Assembly: GCA_964600785.1 (NCBI GenBank)
Contig: CAZRKH010000086.1
Location: 1 to 18,874 of the forward strand
Direction of reading: 5' to 3'
Origin: M30B53 sp964600785
GTDB taxonomy: Bacteria; Planctomycetota; Planctomycetia; Pirellulales; UBA1268
Length of the DNA stretch: 18,874 bases
The notes under the pieces were generated by a model. It was not told the origin of the DNA. It saw nothing but the letters and a program-made list of their open reading frames with translations, and ran no database searches. Below are positions 1 through 7,477 of this stretch, piece by piece. A program made the position numbers and the translations under genes. The first letter of the stretch is position 1; the number at the start of each line of letters is the position of its first letter.

Positions 1-43
1 GCCGGGCGGGGGGGGCCCCCCCCCCCGGGGGCCAGGGGGGGGG
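1..43. other. G/C homopolymer tract at the window edge
   Basis: Bases 8-43 consist almost only of long G and C runs: G8-15, C16-26, G27-31, then further G runs from 35 to 43. Nothing similar occurs elsewhere in the window. It sits inside the adaptor gene and would encode a run of Gly/Pro/Arg not expected in the lipoyl domain. It may be a sequencing or assembly artefact at a contig end rather than real sequence. Confidence 0.5.
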
Positions 44-672
44 CGGAGCCCGCCGTTGGCACCGAGCACGACGACCAGGATCCCAGCCGCCTGACCCTCC
101 GCACGCCCCAGCAAGGGATCGTGGAGGATGTCTTCGTCGTGGTCGGTCAGCATGTCCACGACGGTGAGCGGCTCTTTGTGGTGGCCGACACCGCCAAGCT
201 TTGGGTCGAGGCGGCAATCCATGAGCGACAATGGACCGAGGTTGAGGTCACCGACGGCGAGCAGATCCGGGTGACCGTGCCGGGCGGTGCGGTCCACGAG
301 GCATTGGCCCGCGTGACCCATGTCGGGGCGACGGTCGAGGAGGAGAGCCGCAGCGTGCCCCTGATCGCCGAACTCGACAACGACGATGCCCACTACAAGC
401 CCGGGATGTTCGTGTGGGTCGACCTGCCGCAGGGCGAGAAACGGCAGATGCTCGCCGTGCCGAGCTCGGCCGTGATGCGGCACGAAGGACAGGCCTTCGT
501 CTTCGTGCCGGTCGGCGAAGGCCGCTTCGAGCGGATCGACATCCGCGTTGGCATCGAGAGCGACGGGTTCACCGAAGTCCTCTCGGGGCTCGAGGCTGGC
601 CGGCAGGTGGTCGCCCAGGGAGCCTTCCTGCTCAAGAGTGAACTGCTGCTCGAGAAGGACCAGGACGAGTAG
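1..672 (+). CDS. Periplasmic adaptor of a heavy-metal RND efflux pump (HlyD/CusB-like), 5' partial
   Basis: The frame is open from base 1 to the TAG at 670-672, so the N-terminal part (signal peptide, hairpin and first half of the lipoyl domain) lies outside the window. What remains starts in the second lipoyl half (GIVEDVFVVVGQHV, coded from about base 118). It continues through the beta-barrel (LFVVADTAKLWVEAAI) and the membrane-proximal domain (VPSSAVMRHEGQAFVFV ... VLSGLEAGRQVVAQGAFLLKSEL). This order is typical of CusB/CzcB membrane-fusion proteins, which link an inner-membrane RND pump to an outer-membrane channel. The pump gene begins 32 bp downstream, which supports the call. The metal is not readable because the metal-binding N-terminus is missing. 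Residues coded by bases 1-43 are doubtful because of the homopolymer tract there. Confidence 0.87.
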   Translation, partial: AGRGGPPPPGARGGAEPAVGTEHDDQDPSRLTLRTPQQGIVEDVFVVVGQHVHDGERLFVVADTAKLWVEAAIHERQWTEVEVTDGEQIRVTVPGGAVHEALARVTHVGATVEEESRSVPLIAELDNDDAHYKPGMFVWVDLPQGEKRQMLAVPSSAVMRHEGQAFVFVPVGEGRFERIDIRVGIESDGFTEVLSGLEAGRQVVAQGAFLLKSELLLEKDQDE

Positions 673-704
673 CGGGTAGGCTCCGCGAACAAGAGGAAGG
701 GATC

Positions 705-3700
705 GTGCTCTCCAGGCTCATCGACTGGTCGCTCGACAACCGCCTGCTGGTGGCCGTGCTCTTTTTGCTGATGGCGATCGGCGGGGGCGTGGCCGCCACG
801 CAGATCCCCGTCGATGCGGTGCCCGACCTGGTCAACATCCAGGTGCAGGTGGTCACCGACGCCGGCACGCTCCCGCCTTTGGAGGTGGAGCGGTTCGTCT
901 CCTACCCGGTCGAACTGGCAATGAGCGGCCTGCCCAACGTGGAGGAGATTCGCAGCGTCTCGAAGTTCGGGATCTCGCTGGTGACGATCGTGTTCCGGGA
1001 GGGCACCGACATCCTGCGGGCACGCCAGCTCGTCGCCGAACGACTTCCGGAGGCGGCTGAGGGGCTCGGCCCCGGCCGCGGGGAACCGCGACTGGGCACC
1101 CTCTCGACCGCGCTTGGGGAGATCCTGCAGTTCGAAATCCGCGGCAGCGGCCGCGACCTGATGGAACTCCGCAGCATCCTCGAGTGGGAGATCGCCCCAC
1201 AGTTACGGGAGGTTTCAGGAGTCACCGACATCAACGCCCACGGCGGCTTCGCCAAGAGCTACGAGATCCGTGTCGACCCGGACCGTATGTCGGCTTTGGG
1301 GATCACCCTTGGCGAACTGCTCGAAGCCGTCAATCGCAACAACGAGAGTGCTGGCGGCGGGTATGTCGTCCGCAACGGGGAGCAGCGGTTCATCCGCGGC
1401 GAGGCCCTGCTCGACGGCGTGGCCGACATCGAGCGGGTCGTCGTCCGCAGCCCGCCCGGGGCGGTGCCAATCCTCGTCGCCGACGTGGCCGAGGTCTCCA
1501 TCGCACCACTGGTTCGCCAGGGGGCGGCCACGCGGGACGGCCGTGGCGAAGTCGTGACCGGAATGGTGATGATGGCCCGCGGTGAAAACAGCCGCCGCGT
1601 CGTCGAGGCGGCGAAGGAACGGCTGCGAGAGGTGGCCACGACGCTCCCCACGGGTGTCGAACTGGAGATCCTCTACGACCGCTCGGAACTGATCGCCCGC
1701 ACCCTCGACACCGTCCTGCACAACCTCGCCGAGGGAGGACTGCTGGTGGTTGCCGTGCTGCTGGTGCTGCTGGGCAACGTGCGGGCCGGGATCATCGTCT
1801 CACTGGCGATCCCGCTCTCGATGCTCTTCGCCGCCAACATGATGTGGGCCGCCGGCATCTCGGCAAGTCTGATGAGCCTGGGGGCGATCGACTTCGGGCT
1901 GATCGTCGACAGTTCGGTGATCATGGTGGAAAACTGCGTCCGTCGGCTGGGTGAATCGACCGGCCGTTCGCGGCTGGCGGTGGTCCGCGACGCGGCGATC
2001 GAGGTGCGGGGGCCGACGATGTTCGGCGAACTGATCATCTCGGTGGTCTACCTGCCGATCCTCTTCCTGGAGGGCACCGAGGGAAAACTCTTCCGACCGA
2101 TGGCGTTGACGGTGCTCTTCGCTTTGGCCGGATCGCTGGTGATCTCGCTGACGTTGATGCCAGTCCTCGCGGGCACCTTCCTCTCTCGGGAGCCGGAGCG
2201 GGTGCCCTGGATCATGCGGACGTTCAATCGGCTCTATGCACCGGTGGCGAGGCTGGCGGTGGCTCACCCGGTAATGGTCTCGCTCCTGGCAGCGGCCCTC
2301 GTGGCCGGGAGCGTGCCGGTGGCCCTCGACCTCGGGGCGGAATTCATGCCGCGACTCGACGAGGGCGACGTGCTCGTGGAGGTCAATCGCCTGCCCAGCG
2401 CGACCCTCGAGGATTCGGTGCCCCTGACAACCCGCATCGAGGAGGTGCTCCTGGCGATGCCCGAGGTGAAGACGGTGTTTTGCAAGACCGGCCGGCCCGA
2501 GATCGCCAACGACATCATGGGGGTCCAGCAGACGGATGTCTGGGTGATGCTCGAGCCAAGGGAAACCTGGCCGCGGAGCATGACCCGCGACGAACTGGTG
2601 GGCCGGATGTCCGCGTTGCTCTCCGACTCGGTGCCGGGGGCAAGTTTCGGCTTCAGCCAGCCGATCGAAATGCGGGTCGACGAGTTGGTCGCCGGCGTCA
2701 AGGCGGACGTGGCCGTGCTCGTTTACGGCGACGACCTGACCACTCTCGGCCGCATCGGCAAGCGAATCGAGGGCGTGCTTGGCGGCCTGCCTGGCGCCGT
2801 CGACGTGCGGGCTGACTGGCAGTCCGACGTGCCCACGATGCGGATCGAGGCGAGGCCCGAGCAGCTCGCCCGGCACGGCATTGACGGGATCGATGTGATC
2901 GAGGCGGTGGCCGCGATGGGCGGGATTGAGGCCGGCACGATCTACCAGGGACGACCGCGGTACCCCCTCGTCGTCCGCTACCCGACGGCCTGGTGCGAGG
3001 ATCCGCTGCGGGCAGCCCAGATTCCCGTGGGGCGGGCCGGCGGGCGGCCGGTGCCGATGGGTGAACTCGCCGAAATCACGCTCGAGGAGACACCGCCGGC
3101 GGTGGAGCACGAAAATGGTCGGCGAAGGAGCTACGTCTCAGCCAATGTCCGCGGCCGCGACGTGGCCAGCTTCGTGCAGGAGGCCAGACAGGCGGTCGAA
3201 CGAGAGGTGCCGCTGCCGCCGGGCTACACGATTCGCTGGGGCGGCGACTTCGAGAATCTCCTCTCGGCAAGCCGCCGGCTGGCAATGATTACGCCGCTGG
3301 TACTCCTGCTGATCGCGATCCTGCTCTACACGAGCTTCAAATCGGCGAGGCTCGCGGCTCTGATCTTCTTCGCGGTACCGGTCGCGGCCTCCGGCGGGAT
3401 TGCCGCTCTGGCGATGCGGCAGATGCCCTTCTCGATTGCCGCGGGGGTGGGCTTCATCGCCCTGTTCGGCGTGGCGGTGCTCAACGGCCTGGTCTGGGTG
3501 GCCGGTGCGGAGCAGGCCCGAAGCGAGGGCCTCGCGGCTCGCGAGGCGGCCCTGACCACGGCCAGGGCCCGCATCCGGCCGGTGCTGATGACGGCCCTGG
3601 TGGCGAGCCTCGGCTTCCTGCCGATGGCGACCGCCACGAGCAGCGGAGCAGAGATCCAACGTCCTCTGGCCACCGTCGTGATCGGCGGTCTGGTAACCTC

Positions 3701-3848
3701 CACGTTACTGACGGCCTTCGTGGTGCCCGCGATCTATCCATGGTTCGCGCCGCGAAGCGGAAGCGAAGGGCCATGGTTCGCGCCGCGAAGCGGAAGCGAT
3801 TTCAGAAACCCGCTGACCGCCAGCCACTCCGCAGGAGCCCCACGATGA
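705..3848 (+). CDS. Heavy-metal efflux RND transporter, CzcA/CusA family
   Basis: A 1047-aa inner-membrane proton/cation antiporter subunit of the usual family length (about 1040). It starts with a TM helix (LLVAVLFLLMAIGGGVAA), followed by the family signature QIPVDAVPDLVNIQVQV. The TM4 motif DFGLIVDSSVIMVEN carries D396, D402 and E409, the charged residues for proton relay in CzcA/CusA. Two large periplasmic loops and the second TM bundle (PLVLLLIAILLYTSF; GVGFIALFGVAVLNG) are present. The start is GTG 705, chosen for the AGGAAGG at 694-700, 4 nt upstream. It pairs with the adaptor upstream; no outer-membrane factor gene is visible, so that gene is probably before the window. The stop overlaps the next start (ATGA, 3845-3848). 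The extreme C-terminus carries a tandem duplication. The metal (Cu/Ag or Zn/Co/Cd) cannot be fixed from this reading. Confidence 0.95.
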   Translation: MLSRLIDWSLDNRLLVAVLFLLMAIGGGVAATQIPVDAVPDLVNIQVQVVTDAGTLPPLEVERFVSYPVELAMSGLPNVEEIRSVSKFGISLVTIVFREGTDILRARQLVAERLPEAAEGLGPGRGEPRLGTLSTALGEILQFEIRGSGRDLMELRSILEWEIAPQLREVSGVTDINAHGGFAKSYEIRVDPDRMSALGITLGELLEAVNRNNESAGGGYVVRNGEQRFIRGEALLDGVADIERVVVRSPPGAVPILVADVAEVSIAPLVRQGAATRDGRGEVVTGMVMMARGENSRRVVEAAKERLREVATTLPTGVELEILYDRSELIARTLDTVLHNLAEGGLLVVAVLLVLLGNVRAGIIVSLAIPLSMLFAANMMWAAGISASLMSLGAIDFGLIVDSSVIMVENCVRRLGESTGRSRLAVVRDAAIEVRGPTMFGELIISVVYLPILFLEGTEGKLFRPMALTVLFALAGSLVISLTLMPVLAGTFLSREPERVPWIMRTFNRLYAPVARLAVAHPVMVSLLAAALVAGSVPVALDLGAEFMPRLDEGDVLVEVNRLPSATLEDSVPLTTRIEEVLLAMPEVKTVFCKTGRPEIANDIMGVQQTDVWVMLEPRETWPRSMTRDELVGRMSALLSDSVPGASFGFSQPIEMRVDELVAGVKADVAVLVYGDDLTTLGRIGKRIEGVLGGLPGAVDVRADWQSDVPTMRIEARPEQLARHGIDGIDVIEAVAAMGGIEAGTIYQGRPRYPLVVRYPTAWCEDPLRAAQIPVGRAGGRPVPMGELAEITLEETPPAVEHENGRRRSYVSANVRGRDVASFVQEARQAVEREVPLPPGYTIRWGGDFENLLSASRRLAMITPLVLLLIAILLYTSFKSARLAALIFFAVPVAASGGIAALAMRQMPFSIAAGVGFIALFGVAVLNGLVWVAGAEQARSEGLAAREAALTTARARIRPVLMTALVASLGFLPMATATSSGAEIQRPLATVVIGGLVTSTLLTAFVVPAIYPWFAPRSGSEGPWFAPRSGSDFRNPLTASHSAGAPR
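3738..3799 (+). repeat. 33-bp-period tandem duplication at the 3' end of the RND gene
   Basis: A 29-bp block is identical at 3738-3766 and 3771-3799. In the RND frame it adds two copies of WFAPRSGS to the C-terminus, separated by EGP and followed by DFRNP. RND pumps normally end in a short basic tail without such a repeat. The unit could be a copy of a dispersed genomic repeat that landed in a tolerant site. Confidence 0.85.
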
Positions 3849-4183
3849 CGCCCCCCGAACCGACCGAAGACCGGCGGGCGGGGATGACCGTCTCCGGCCT
3901 GCAGGAGTTGATCCGCAGGATGTATCACGAAAAGGATGCCGCCCGCGGCCTGGAGGGCACCTTCATGTGGTTTACCGAGGAGGTGGGCGAACTTGCCTCG
4001 GCCCTGCGGGGCGGCACCCGTCAGGAACAGGCGATGGAGTTTGCCGACGTGATCGCCTGGCTGGTGACGATGGCCAACGTGGCGGGGATCGATCTGGAGA
4101 CGGCCCTTTCGCGGAAATACGGCGGCGGCTGCCCCGGCTGCGGCAGGCTTGATTGCATCTGTCCCGACGCGGAAAAGCCATGA
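3845..4183 (+). CDS. MazG-like nucleotide pyrophosphohydrolase with C-terminal Cys4 tail
   Basis: A 112-aa all-alpha NTP pyrophosphohydrolase-type protein. The metal-binding pattern is clear: EEVGE (E45, E46, E49) followed by EFADVIAW (E65, D68), as in the MazG/dCTPase superfamily, which hydrolyses (d)NTPs to the monophosphate and pyrophosphate. After the fold comes CPGCGRLDCIC, four cysteines (96, 99, 104, 106) suggesting a small zinc site. The start ATG 3845 overlaps the RND stop (ATGA) and its own stop overlaps the next gene (ATGA 4180-4183). A longer reading from about 3740 is possible but would run through the RND repeat and is less likely. Position in a metal-efflux operon is odd; the exact substrate is unknown. 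Probably cytoplasmic. Confidence 0.83.
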   Translation: MTPPEPTEDRRAGMTVSGLQELIRRMYHEKDAARGLEGTFMWFTEEVGELASALRGGTRQEQAMEFADVIAWLVTMANVAGIDLETALSRKYGGGCPGCGRLDCICPDAEKP

Positions 4184-6333
4184 CCCGACCGGCCGAGCCA
4201 CGACGTCGGCGGCGGGCAGCGGCGTGTGGCCTCGTCGCGGTGGTGACGCTGGCTGCATCGACATTCAGCGCCAGCCGCGGCGTCGCGGAACTTCCCGGAA
4301 TCAGTGTCGGGTTTGCCGGCGTGACGAAGACCGCGGCCTGGACGCCAGTCTGGGTCCGGCTGCCCGGGGATGCACCGGCCGGTCGGGTGCGGGTCTGGGC
4401 CGACGACCCCGAAGGCCAGCCGGTCGCTTCGCCGTGGAAGGCCTTTGAACTCGTGGCAGGTCGCCACGAGGCGGTCTGCCACGTCCGCTGCGGCAGGCCG
4501 GCCGGACTGCTGCGGGTTGAAATCGAGGCAGGGCAGGGGAGGGCAACGAGCTACGAGGTCGAGGCTTCCCCGATCGAGTCGACCGCGACGGTGGTGCTCG
4601 CGATCGGCGAACTGCCGTCACTCACCCGGGCCGCGGCCCTCTTGGAGTCGGATGACGGCCGCCGCCCGCGGATAGTGACAGTCAGTCAGGAGGATCTGCC
4701 GGCGGCCGACCCGCTCGACTTCGACGCGGCCGACGTGGTCGTGCTCTGCGGCAGCACAGGCAGGCCCTCGCCCAATTTGGCCGCGGCCCTCGACGGCTGG
4801 GTTCGCCGCGGGGGCTTCCTGGTCTATATGACAGGCGGGTTGACCGGCGGGTTGACCGGCGGTGAGGCGGCCGCAGCGGCACCCTTCGCCGCCTGGCTTC
4901 CGGGCGAGTTGCAACGCTTCGTGCCGCTTCGCCGCACCGCGTCGGTGGAGACCTTCGCCCGTGCCTCCCGGCCGCTGGGCCGCAGCGGCGGGGCGTTTGA
5001 TGTGCCGTCGCTTGTGATCGATCCGGAAAGTTTCGCAGGAGTGGTGCTGCTTGCTGCCGGCCCCGACGCGACCGACCTGCCACTGGCCACCCGCACGCCC
5101 CACGGCTTCGGCCAGATCGCCTGGGCGGGGCTCGACCTCGACGGCGAGCCGTTTCGCTCCTGGCCGGGCACCGACACGCTGCTTTTGGAACTGCTCGATC
5201 GAGAGCCTGGCCGCGGCGGTCGCAGCGGCGAGGTGCGACGGGAGCGACTCGACCTCGACGGCCAGCTCAAGCGGGCGGTCGATCGCTTCGAGGGCGTGGC
5301 GGCGGTGCCCTTCGGGCTGGTGGCGCTGCTGGGCGGCGGCTGCGTGGCCTCGCTCTATCCGCTCTCTTGGTGGCTCACGACGCGGGGCGGCCTTTCCGGC
5401 CGCGGGGCATGGCTGGTGCTCCCGGGGTTGATTCTGATCTTCACGGGCCTTGCCGCAGGCTTCGCCCGGGCCTGGAAGGGAGACCGTTGGCAGGCCTCCC
5501 GGGCCGGACTGGTCGACATCGATCTCTTCTCCGGCGACGCCCGCGGGCTCTCGGTGGCCGGCCTTTGGTCACCGGCCAACGCCGAGATCGACCTGACCGC
5601 GGCGACCGGCCTTGCCTCGACGCGACCGATCATCTCCTGGATGGCAGCCACGGGACGCAACTTCGGCGGGCCCGACGCGATTCTCCCGCATCCTTCGCTC
5701 GCGGCCGGCCCCTACCGGTATGGGCAATCGCTGGCGGCACTCGAAGCAATCCCGCTGGCCGCAGCCACAAGCTGTCTCTGGGAGGCCCGCTGGTTCGGCC
5801 GCTCCGACGGACCGCTGCCCTTGGCCGGCCGGCTCGACCGCTCGGCCGACGGCACGCTGCGTGGTTCGATCGAGAGCCGGCTCGATGTGCCGCTGGACGA
5901 CTGCATCCTCGTTCAGGCCGGCTGGCTCTACGACCTGGGCAGACTGGCCCCCGGCGAGCGGTTCGACCCCGCCGCACGCGGTCCGCGGTCGCTCGCCGCC
6001 GCGATCACCCGCCGCTCCTCCGCCGGAGACCGCGACCGGGCGGTCCGCTACGACGAACACTCCCGCGATCCCTGGAGGATTCTCGAGGTGGCCGGGTTCC
6101 ACGAGGCTGCGGGGGGTGAATCGTTCACGGCCCTCGCCGCCGGCCGGCTGGCACGCTTTGACCTCTCGCGGCTGCTCGAGGGCCGGCTGGCGGTGCTCGT
6201 CGGCCGGGGCCCGGCGGCGGTCCGCTGGACACCGAGCTCCTCGACGGGAGAGAAACTCCCGTCAGCCGGCGGCGGCAGCCTGTGGAGAATCGTGCTGCCG
6301 CTGGGCCGGGAACTGGGAGCCGAGCCACGATGA
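4180..6333 (+). CDS. Exported/membrane protein of unknown function, coupled to an ABC ATPase
   Basis: A 717-aa protein I do not recognise by name. It has an arginine-rich N-terminus and a hydrophobic segment (AAACGLVAVVTLAASTF) resembling a signal peptide. A beta-rich region (about residues 40-130) follows. Then comes a Rossmann-like segment (about 165-230: DAADVVVLCGSTG, LAAALDGWVRRGGFLVYMTGG) resembling the glutamine-amidotransferase-like part of auxiliary ABC transport proteins. Two TM helices lie at about 376-400 (VPFGLVALLGGGCVASLYPL) and 410-432 (WLVLPGLILIFTGLAAGFARA). The C-terminal 280 residues look globular. The start ATG 4180 overlaps the MazG-like stop; the stop overlaps the ABC ATPase start (ATGA, 6330-6333), so the two are probably translated together and may act together. 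With only about two internal helices it is not an obvious ABC-2 permease. A GldG-like auxiliary role is a guess. Confidence 0.72.
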   Translation: MTRPAEPRRRRRAAACGLVAVVTLAASTFSASRGVAELPGISVGFAGVTKTAAWTPVWVRLPGDAPAGRVRVWADDPEGQPVASPWKAFELVAGRHEAVCHVRCGRPAGLLRVEIEAGQGRATSYEVEASPIESTATVVLAIGELPSLTRAAALLESDDGRRPRIVTVSQEDLPAADPLDFDAADVVVLCGSTGRPSPNLAAALDGWVRRGGFLVYMTGGLTGGLTGGEAAAAAPFAAWLPGELQRFVPLRRTASVETFARASRPLGRSGGAFDVPSLVIDPESFAGVVLLAAGPDATDLPLATRTPHGFGQIAWAGLDLDGEPFRSWPGTDTLLLELLDREPGRGGRSGEVRRERLDLDGQLKRAVDRFEGVAAVPFGLVALLGGGCVASLYPLSWWLTTRGGLSGRGAWLVLPGLILIFTGLAAGFARAWKGDRWQASRAGLVDIDLFSGDARGLSVAGLWSPANAEIDLTAATGLASTRPIISWMAATGRNFGGPDAILPHPSLAAGPYRYGQSLAALEAIPLAAATSCLWEARWFGRSDGPLPLAGRLDRSADGTLRGSIESRLDVPLDDCILVQAGWLYDLGRLAPGERFDPAARGPRSLAAAITRRSSAGDRDRAVRYDEHSRDPWRILEVAGFHEAAGGESFTALAAGRLARFDLSRLLEGRLAVLVGRGPAAVRWTPSSSTGEKLPSAGGGSLWRIVLPLGRELGAEPR
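4837..4860 (+). repeat. 12-bp tandem repeat coding GGLT units
   Basis: The unit GGGTTGACCGGC occurs twice without a gap (4837-4848 and 4849-4860), preceded by a degenerate partial copy. In frame it gives GGLTGGLTGGE after the strand YMT of the Rossmann-like segment of the 717-aa protein, so it lengthens a loop without breaking the frame. Confidence 0.85.
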
Positions 6334-7259
6334 TCGAGACGATCGACCTCACAAAAAAGTACGGCGACTTCACGGCCCTCGAGGGCCTCGACTTGAAGCT
6401 CGAGCAGGGCGACCTGTTCGGCTTCATCGGGCCCAACGGCGCCGGCAAGACGACCACGATTCGAATCCTCGCCACGCTCCTGGCCCCGAGCTGGGGCGAG
6501 GCCTACGTCTGCGGCCACTCGATCTACACCCATCCTCGCGAGATCCGTCGTCTGATCGGCTACATGCCCGACGTCTTCGGCGTCTACGAAGACATGCGGG
6601 TGATTGAATACCTCGAGTTCTTCGCCGCGGCCTACCGTATCGACGGACCACGACGGCGACAGACCGCCGAGCGATGCCTGGAAGTGGTCGACCTCGCCGT
6701 GAAGCGGGACGAGCTGGTCACCAGCCTCTCCCGGGGGATGACGCAGCGGCTGGGCCTCGCTCGTGTCTTGCTGCACGACCCGCAGGTGCTCCTGCTCGAC
6801 GAGCCGGCCAGCGGGCTCGATCCCAGGGCCCGCATCGAGATGCGGGCCCTCCTGCGGCGACTGCGGGACCTTGGCAAAACAATCCTTGTCTCCAGCCACA
6901 TCCTTCCGGAGCTCGCCGACATCTGCAACCGCGTCGGTATCATCGAGCATGGCCGGCTGCTGGCCTGCGGCGAGGTCGCGGAACTGCTCTCGCGGGTGCG
7001 GGGCCGGCCGCTGGTGCGGATCGAGGTCGCCGGCCCGCCCCAGGCAGCCGCGGCGATTCTCGAGGCCGCCGGGGAAGTGGCACACGTCGAGGTCAAAGGG
7101 GGCGAAGTGGTGGTCACGCTGGCCGAAGGGGTGGAAGACCATGCCCCGCTGGTGTCCCGGCTCGTGGCCGCAGGTGAGGCCGTCCGCTCGGTGCGGCCCC
7201 ACGAGGTCGACCTGGAAACCGCGTTCCTCGAGCTGACTCGCGGCCGACTCGCTCCCTGA
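6330..7259 (+). CDS. ABC transporter ATP-binding protein (ABC-2/GldA-type)
   Basis: A 309-aa ATPase with all core motifs: Walker A GPNGAGKTT (from residue 34), signature LSRGM (about 132), Walker B with D-loop VLLLDEPASGLDP (about 151-163) and H-loop SSHIL. The C-terminal 90 residues form the variable domain seen in ATPases of ABC-2 exporters (CcmA/NatA/GldA group). The start ATG 6330 overlaps the preceding stop (ATGA) with GGGAG about 10 nt upstream; a GTG 48 bp upstream is open but unnecessary. No six-helix permease is encoded downstream in this window, so the partner is either the 717-aa protein upstream or a permease elsewhere. The substrate is unknown. Confidence 0.93.
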   Translation: MIETIDLTKKYGDFTALEGLDLKLEQGDLFGFIGPNGAGKTTTIRILATLLAPSWGEAYVCGHSIYTHPREIRRLIGYMPDVFGVYEDMRVIEYLEFFAAAYRIDGPRRRQTAERCLEVVDLAVKRDELVTSLSRGMTQRLGLARVLLHDPQVLLLDEPASGLDPRARIEMRALLRRLRDLGKTILVSSHILPELADICNRVGIIEHGRLLACGEVAELLSRVRGRPLVRIEVAGPPQAAAAILEAAGEVAHVEVKGGEVVVTLAEGVEDHAPLVSRLVAAGEAVRSVRPHEVDLETAFLELTRGRLAP

Positions 7260-7290
7260 ATGCCTGTGGAAAAAGCCCTCCGTGGCCCCG

Positions 7291-7310
7291 TTGCCCGCGG
7301 ACGCGGGCAA
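7291..7310 (+). terminator. Possible transcription end for the 1-7259 operon
   Basis: A perfect 9-bp inverted repeat (TTGCCCGCG/CGCGGGCAA) starts 32 bp after the ABC ATPase stop. It is followed by ACAAAG, not by a T-run, so it is not a classical intrinsic terminator. It could still be a 3' end-protecting or Rho-associated structure. Confidence 0.35.
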
Positions 7311-7465
7311 ACAAAGTCCACTTCAGCGACTCCCCAAAAAGCCGAGGTTTTGGGGGGTCGCCGATCGCGTCCTGCGGCGGCAGACTTGTTCCACAGTCTG
7401 CTGAACTCTCACCGCCGCGGCGGCCGCCGGCAAAGCGGCGTTGCTCACCGACGGCCACCTACCGG

Positions 7466-7471
7466 TAGAAT
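7466..7471 (+). promoter_or_regulatory. Possible -10 box for a leaderless FKBP-family message
   Basis: TAGAAT lies 6 nt before the ATG at 7478, the spacing expected if transcription starts at or next to the start codon. No Shine-Dalgarno is visible before this ATG. A weak -35-like TTGCTC is at 7441-7446, with a 19-bp spacer. Confidence 0.4.
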
Positions 7472-7477
7472 CGGGTG

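Larger units (their letters stand above)
7260..7477. other. Hairpin-rich spacer with three inverted repeats
   Basis: No credible gene in these 218 bp. It holds three hairpins: 7291-7299/7302-7310 (TTGCCCGCG/CGCGGGCAA, perfect 9-bp stem, 2-nt loop), 7332-7339/7348-7355 (CCCCAAAA/TTTTGGGG, 8-nt loop) and 7380-7386/7395-7401 (GCAGACT/AGTCTGC, 8-nt loop). None is followed by a clear T-run on the plus strand. They may end the upstream operon, or be copies of a REP/BIME-like dispersed repeat. Confidence 0.7.

Noticed and set aside
1800..3110. 436-codon minus-strand reading frame opposite the RND gene
   Set aside because: It mirrors the codon bias of the clear RND gene and yields a His/Arg/Asp-rich protein with no domain; a typical antisense shadow in high-GC DNA.
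4153..4179. TTG start at 4153 for the 717-aa protein
   Set aside because: ATG 4180 forms an ATGA overlap with the upstream stop, as at the neighbouring joins, and leaves a normal signal-peptide-like N-terminus.
6048..7310. 420-codon minus-strand reading frame opposite the ABC ATPase
   Set aside because: The plus strand has complete Walker A, signature and Walker B motifs; the minus product has no recognisable fold.
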